From: an uncultured Sterolibacterium sp. | GTDB taxonomy: Bacteria > Pseudomonadota > Gammaproteobacteria > Burkholderiales > Rhodocyclaceae | Direction: 5' to 3' | Assembly: GCA_903930535.1 (NCBI GenBank) | Contig: CAIYYX010000051.1 | Coordinates: 1-64,000 of the forward strand | DNA length: 64,000 nt | Shown here: positions 59,833 to 64,000 of the stretch, one piece after another | Numbering within the stretch: the first letter of the stretch is position 1 | Layout of the letters: every line of letters begins with the position of its first letter | The notes under the pieces: generated by a model | What the model saw: only the letters and a program-made list of their open reading frames with translations | Databases searched by the model: none | What the model was told of the DNA's origin: nothing | Position numbers and translations under genes: made by a program

Positions 59833-60432
59833 TCACCAGCGTTTATCGGGCGCCGTTTCCAAGAGCGGCTTCAGCTTCTCGGAAATCGCTTCACGGGCGC
59901 GGAAGATGCGCGAGCGGACCGTGCCGATCGGGCAACCCATGATCTGGGCAATCTCTTCATAGCTCAATCCTTCAATCTCGCGCAAGGTGATCGCAGTGCG
60001 CAAATCCTCTGTCAGGGCATTCATGGCCGAATTCACCGTGTTGCCAATCTCCTTGGTCATCAATATCCTCTCAGGGGTATTGAGATCACGCAATTGTTCA
60101 CCCTCTTCAAAGCCTTCCGCCTCCTCGCTGTCCACACCCGTGCTGGTAGGCGCACGACGGCCTTGCGCGGCGAGGTAGTTCTTTGCGGTATTGATGCCAA
60201 TTCGGTACAGCCAAGTGTAAAACGCACTATCTCCACGGAAGCTCGGCAAGGCGCGGTAAGCCTTGATGAAGGCTTCCTGCGCGATGTCCTCGACTTCGGC
60301 GGGGTCGCGGATCCATCGCGACAGCAGGCGTACCAGCTTGCGCTGATACTTCGAGACAAGCAGACCGAAAGCCTGTTTGTCTCCCTGTTGCACGCGCTCG
60401 ACCAGAACCTGGTCAGCTTCGCGATCTCCCAT
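59833..60432 (-). CDS. rpoE: envelope-stress sigma factor RpoE/AlgU
   Basis: A 199-residue ECF sigma factor. Region 2 (about 10-85) includes KYQRKLVRLLSRWIRDPAEVEDIAQEAFIKAYRALPSF-like text. Region 4 (about 130-185) includes LREIEGLSYEEIAQIMGCPIGTVRSRIFRARE. It is first in the rpoE-rseA-rseB-rseC-mucD operon. The start at 60432 gives the usual RpoE N-terminus GDREADQVLVERV. A possible upstream promoter is listed separately. Confidence 0.96.
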   Translation of the reverse strand: MGDREADQVLVERVQQGDKQAFGLLVSKYQRKLVRLLSRWIRDPAEVEDIAQEAFIKAYRALPSFRGDSAFYTWLYRIGINTAKNYLAAQGRRAPTSTGVDSEEAEGFEEGEQLRDLNTPERILMTKEIGNTVNSAMNALTEDLRTAITLREIEGLSYEEIAQIMGCPIGTVRSRIFRAREAISEKLKPLLETAPDKRW

Positions 60433-60484
60433 AGGCGAACTGGTATTGCCTGAGTAAGTCTGAGTCCGGTCACCCGGAATGCCC

Positions 60485-60511
60485 AGTATACCTGAAGCCC
60501 ACCCACATCAA
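60485..60511 (-). promoter_or_regulatory. possible promoter upstream of rpoE
   Basis: On the minus strand TTGATG (60511-60506) and TATACT (60490-60485) are separated by only 15 bases, short for a sigma-70 promoter. No good sigma-E autoregulatory box (GGAACTT) was recognised. Confidence 0.3.
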
Positions 60512-60656
60512 GCCCTCAGGGACCGCCGCCGGTGTCAAACACTATGCAAAAGACAACGCGACCGCGAAATGGTTCAGTGGCTTCAAGTTCTACCCGCAGG
60601 GACGGAGACAAGCGGCCACGTGATATAGTATCGCCTCCCTTCCCGCAAGAAACCAC

Positions 60657-62240
60657 GTGCAACAATTCGATGTCCTGATTCTCGGCAGCGGCCTGGCCGG
60701 CCAGTCCCTGGCGCTTCGCCTGGCAGAACAGCGCCGGGTAGCGCTCGTCACCAAGAGCGGGCTGGAGGATTCGGCTTCGGGCTGGGCCCAGGGCGGCATC
60801 GCCGCGGTGCTCGACAGCACCGACTCGATCGCTTCCCATGTCGCGGACACGCTCACCGCCGGTGCCGGGCTGTGCGACCCGGTGGCGACGCATTTTGTCG
60901 TCGAGCACAGCCGCGCCGCGATAGAGTGGCTGATCAAGGAAGGCGTGCGCTTCACCCGCGACGAGAGCAGCACCCTGGGCTACCATCTGACGCGCGAGGG
61001 GGGCCACAGCCAGCGGCGGGTGATTCATGTAGCCGACGCCACCGGCAATGCCGTTCAGGAAACCCTCACGGAGAAGGTGCGCCGCCATCCCAACATCAGC
61101 GTTTTCGAACGCCATATCGCGGTTGACCTGATCACCGGCGCCAAGATCGGGCAGCCGCAGTATGGCTGTCTTGGCGCCTATGTGTTCGACATCGACGCAA
61201 ACCACGTCATCACCTTCGCGGCGGCTCAGACCGTGCTCGCCACCGGCGGTGCCGGCAAGGTTTACCTCTATACCACCAACCCGGACACGGCCACGGGCGA
61301 TGGCATCGCCATGGCCTGGCGTGCCGGCTGCCGGGTGGCCAATATGGAGTTCATTCAGTTCCACCCGACCTGTCTCTATCATCCGCAAGCCAAGTCATTC
61401 CTGATTTCCGAGGCAGTGCGCGGCGAGGGCGGCATCCTGCGCCTGCCCGACGGTACGCGCTTCATGCCTGAACACGATACGCGCGCCGAACTGGCACCGC
61501 GCGACATCGTCGCCCGCGCTATCGATTTCGAAATGAAGAAGCGCGGCTTGGACTGCGTCTTCCTCGATATCACGCACAAGAGCAAAGATTTCCTGCTCGA
61601 GCATTTTCCGACCATCTACGCCCGCTGCCTGGAGTTTGGCATAGACATCACGTGCGACCCGATTCCTGTGGTGCCGGCCGCGCACTACACCTGCGGCGGC
61701 GTCGTCACCGATCTTTCGGCGAGAAGCGACCTGCCCGGTCTTTATGCCGTTGGAGAAACCGCCTGCACGGGCCTGCACGGCGCCAACAGGCTGGCCAGCA
61801 ATTCCCTGCTGGAATGCCTGGTTTTCAGCGAGGCCGCGGCCAAGGACATCCTGGCAGCCGCACCACGCCAGTTGCCGGAACTCCCGCAGTGGGATGAAAG
61901 CCGCGTCACCGATGCCGACGAGGAAATCGTCATCGCCCACAATTGGGAGGAGTTGCGCCGTTTCATGTGGGACTATGTCGGCATCGTGCGCACCAACAAG
62001 CGCCTGGAACGCGCGCTGCACCGCATCAGGCTGCTGGAGCGGGAGATAGATGAGTACTATGCGAACTTCCGCGTCACCAATGACCTGATCGAACTCAGGA
62101 ATCTGGTGCAAACTGCACATCTGATCGTGAGTTGCGCGCAACGCCGCCGCGAAAGCCGTGGCCTGCACTTCAGCCGCGACTACCCAGAACTCCTGCCTCG
62201 CGCCCGCGACACAAGGCTGAAGCCACCGCGCCGGATGTAG
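60657..62240 (+). CDS. nadB: L-aspartate oxidase
   Basis: A 527-residue flavoprotein that oxidises L-aspartate to iminoaspartate, the first step of NAD synthesis. The FAD motif is [19 protein letters not shown]. The catalytic region is [18 protein letters not shown] (about residue 118), and HPTCLYHP and [22 protein letters not shown] are diagnostic of NadB. A GTG start is used, with no nearby ATG. In betaproteobacteria nadB commonly sits between fabF/ygfX and the rpoE operon, as here. Confidence 0.95.
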   Translation: MQQFDVLILGSGLAGQSLALRLAEQRRVALVTKSGLEDSASGWAQGGIAAVLDSTDSIASHVADTLTAGAGLCDPVATHFVVEHSRAAIEWLIKEGVRFTRDESSTLGYHLTREGGHSQRRVIHVADATGNAVQETLTEKVRRHPNISVFERHIAVDLITGAKIGQPQYGCLGAYVFDIDANHVITFAAAQTVLATGGAGKVYLYTTNPDTATGDGIAMAWRAGCRVANMEFIQFHPTCLYHPQAKSFLISEAVRGEGGILRLPDGTRFMPEHDTRAELAPRDIVARAIDFEMKKRGLDCVFLDITHKSKDFLLEHFPTIYARCLEFGIDITCDPIPVVPAAHYTCGGVVTDLSARSDLPGLYAVGETACTGLHGANRLASNSLLECLVFSEAAAKDILAAAPRQLPELPQWDESRVTDADEEIVIAHNWEELRRFMWDYVGIVRTNKRLERALHRIRLLEREIDEYYANFRVTNDLIELRNLVQTAHLIVSCAQRRRESRGLHFSRDYPELLPRARDTRLKPPRRM

Positions 62241-62297
62241 CCCGACGACCAGAAGAAGTCTCTGTGGAATATTTCAGCCTTAAGCCTTAAGGCCGAC

Positions 62298-62711
62298 CTA
62301 GGTGCGCCAGCGTAGCCACAGGCGCAACAGACGGAAGTCCTCGGCTGCGATGGCATCGGGCAGCAGAACCAGGGCTTCGCTCCTCCCCTCAGTGCACAAC
62401 AGCAATACCGTCATGAGCGGGGTCACCGCTGAGTGTCTGTGGATGCTGGCTTCACCGTGCGAGCCGTCCTTGCGACAGAACTCCAGGATGCCGTCACCGC
62501 GCAGAGTCAGGCTGACAAAGCGGTGAGGCCCGAAGAGGCGCAGCAGATTAAGGCAGGCCGAGGCGAGCACCAGCAGTATCAGGGCGAGCTTGATCCCCAG
62601 TGGAAGGAAAACAAGCGTGACCGCCGCGAGGCCCAAGCCGTGCGCGACGGCGAGGAGGAATGACAGCCGGTAAGAAGGACTGAGTTCTAGGGTTATGGGC
62701 AGCTGCTGCAT
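62298..62711 (-). CDS. ygfX: YgfX-like membrane protein
   Basis: A 137-residue protein with two predicted helices near the N-terminus (LSFLLAVAHGLGLAAVTLVFLP and LALILLVLASACLNLL). A soluble C-terminal part has SLTLRGDGILEFCRKDG and RLLRLWLRWRT. Size and layout fit the YgfX/CptA-type family often found next to nadB and rpoE in betaproteobacteria. In E. coli YgfX is the inner membrane partner of SdhE and has been called a toxin; the role here is uncertain. It is convergent with nadB. Confidence 0.7.
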   Translation of the reverse strand: MQQLPITLELSPSYRLSFLLAVAHGLGLAAVTLVFLPLGIKLALILLVLASACLNLLRLFGPHRFVSLTLRGDGILEFCRKDGSHGEASIHRHSAVTPLMTVLLLCTEGRSEALVLLPDAIAAEDFRLLRLWLRWRT

Positions 62712-62738
62712 GGCCGCCGGGGGAGGGTAACTCGGCAG

Positions 62739-63977
62739 CTACACGCGGCGCAAGGCCAGGGTGCCGTTGGTGCCGCCGAAACCGAAGGAGTTTGACAAGG
62801 CGCCGCGGATCTCCATCTTGCGTGCGGTATTGGCGCAATAGTCTAGATCACATGCCTCATCCTGATTGAAAATGTTGATGGTCGGCGGCGAGATCTGGTG
62901 GTGCAGGGCCAACGTCGAAAAAACAGCCTCCACCCCGCCCGCAGCGCCGAGCAGATGGCCGGTCATGGACTTGGTCGAATTCATCACCAGCTTCCTGGCG
63001 TGATCGTTGAAGCAGCGCTTGACCGCGACGGTTTCGGCCAGGTCGCCCAGAGGCGTTGATGTGCCGTGGGCGTTGATGTAATCGATCTCGTCCAGGTTCA
63101 TGCCGGCGTTCTTCAGTGCATTGACCATGCAGCGTCGCGCACCGTCTCCGTCTTCGGCCGGAGCCGTCATGTGGTGCGCATCCGCACTCATGCCATAACC
63201 TGCGACCTCGGCGTAAATTTTGGCGCCACGCGCCTTGGCATGCTCGTATTCCTCCAGCACCAGAATACCCGCCCCCTCGCCCAATACAAAACCGTCTCTA
63301 TCCTTGTCCCACGGCCGGCTGGCGGTGGCCGGGTCGTCATTGCGCGTAGACAGCGCCCTCGCCGTGGCAAAGCCTCCGACAGTCAGCGGCGTCATCGATG
63401 ATTCGGCACCGCCACAAACCATCACGTCGGCATCTCCGTACTCGATGATCCGCGACGACTCGCCAATGCAATGCGTCGCCGTGGTGCACGCCGTCACCAT
63501 CGCCAGATTCGGCCCCTTGAGCCCGTACATGATGGACAGATTGCCGGAGATCATGTTGATGATGGTGCCGGGGATGAAGAATGGCGAAATCTTGCGCGGG
63601 CCGTGGGCAAGATAGTCGTTGTGCGTCTCCTCTATCATCGGCAGTCCGCCGATGCCCGCTCCGATGTTGACGCCGATGCGCTCGCCATTCTCCGGAGTGA
63701 CCGTCAGCCCGGAATCCTTGAGCGCCTGTATTGCCGCCGCCATGCCGTAATGGATGAAGGTGTCCATGCGACGCGCTTCTTTCACCGAGAGGTAGGCGGT
63801 GACATCGAAACCCTTGACCTCGCCGGCAATCCTAGCCGAAAAAAGGGAAGCGTCGAAGCGCGTGATAGGACCGATGCCGGAGCGCCCGGCAAGGATGTTG
63901 TCCCAGGCTTCAGGGACGGTGTTGCCGACCGGCGAAACAATGCCGAGTCCGGTGACGACTACTCTGCGACGCGACAA
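62739..63977 (-). CDS. fabF: 3-oxoacyl-ACP synthase II (FabF)
   Basis: A 412-residue condensing enzyme of fatty acid synthesis. The active-site cysteine is in [13 protein letters not shown] (about residue 164), with His in [11 protein letters not shown] (about 304) and [14 protein letters not shown] (about 341), and the C-terminal [12 protein letters not shown] loop. It begins [16 protein letters not shown] as usual. Downstream of its stop is the ygfX gene. acpP and the rest of the fab cluster would be expected just beyond the window end. Confidence 0.96.
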   Translation of the reverse strand: MSRRRVVVTGLGIVSPVGNTVPEAWDNILAGRSGIGPITRFDASLFSARIAGEVKGFDVTAYLSVKEARRMDTFIHYGMAAAIQALKDSGLTVTPENGERIGVNIGAGIGGLPMIEETHNDYLAHGPRKISPFFIPGTIINMISGNLSIMYGLKGPNLAMVTACTTATHCIGESSRIIEYGDADVMVCGGAESSMTPLTVGGFATARALSTRNDDPATASRPWDKDRDGFVLGEGAGILVLEEYEHAKARGAKIYAEVAGYGMSADAHHMTAPAEDGDGARRCMVNALKNAGMNLDEIDYINAHGTSTPLGDLAETVAVKRCFNDHARKLVMNSTKSMTGHLLGAAGGVEAVFSTLALHHQISPPTINIFNQDEACDLDYCANTARKMEIRGALSNSFGFGGTNGTLALRRV

Positions 63978-64000
63978 TGTGGGCTCCAGCGCTAAAGAGG

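Overview
The window looks like a chromosomal segment of an aromatic-compound-degrading betaproteobacterium, probably of the Rhodocyclales/Sterolibacteriaceae type. This is inferred from the high GC content, the rpoE-rseA-rseB-rseC-mucD block beside nadB, ygfX and fabF, and the dense set of UbiD-type (de)carboxylases, aryl-CoA ligases and aromatic-acid transporters. The species cannot be fixed from the sequence alone. No rRNA, tRNA, CRISPR array or intact insertion sequence was found.

Bases 1-28,460 form a large catabolic region. A plus-strand run to 13,395 holds the tail of a TRAP permease gene, UbiD decarboxylase 1, a complete Liv-type ABC importer, a short reductive-dehalogenase-like corrinoid/iron-sulfur protein whose stop overlaps the start of an aryl-CoA ligase, a DUF2848 protein, a biotin carrier protein, a pyruvate-carboxylase-type carboxyltransferase, an orphan Bug-type receptor and a cysteine hydrolase. 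Next come a TRAP transporter (minus strand), a cupin and an amidase (plus strand), and a ligase-GntR operon (minus strand). That operon diverges from a molybdenum hydroxylase operon whose large subunit is fused to a CoxG domain. UbiD 2 follows, and a ligase transcribed towards it. The promoters of these last two carry the same 14-base imperfect palindrome. The simplest reading is uptake of aromatic acids or amides, CoA activation, hydroxylation or reduction, and prenyl-FMN-dependent decarboxylation or carboxylation. The substrates are unknown.

Bases 28,600-49,860 are mostly housekeeping and accessory genes: MsrA, small lipoproteins, a Gln/Ala-repeat protein, an MFS transporter, a hydrolase, a MetE-like protein, methylmalonate-semialdehyde dehydrogenase, a flavoprotein and a metal-transport group. 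The metal group is an atypical Nramp permease, a 57-residue membrane protein and a soluble PRC/MgtE_N/CBS protein in one operon, plus MgtA. This part also contains relics: a deleted P-type ATPase gene and a groES remnant beside hsp20, together with two families of short interspersed repeats.

Bases 49,863-56,119 hold a second catabolic block: a nitronate-monooxygenase-like flavoprotein, two tandemly duplicated CoA ligases and a divergent third UbiD that lacks one canonical catalytic glutamate. It abuts the conserved envelope-stress block (thioredoxin-fold protein, mucD, rseC, rseB, rseA, rpoE), which is followed by nadB, ygfX and fabF.
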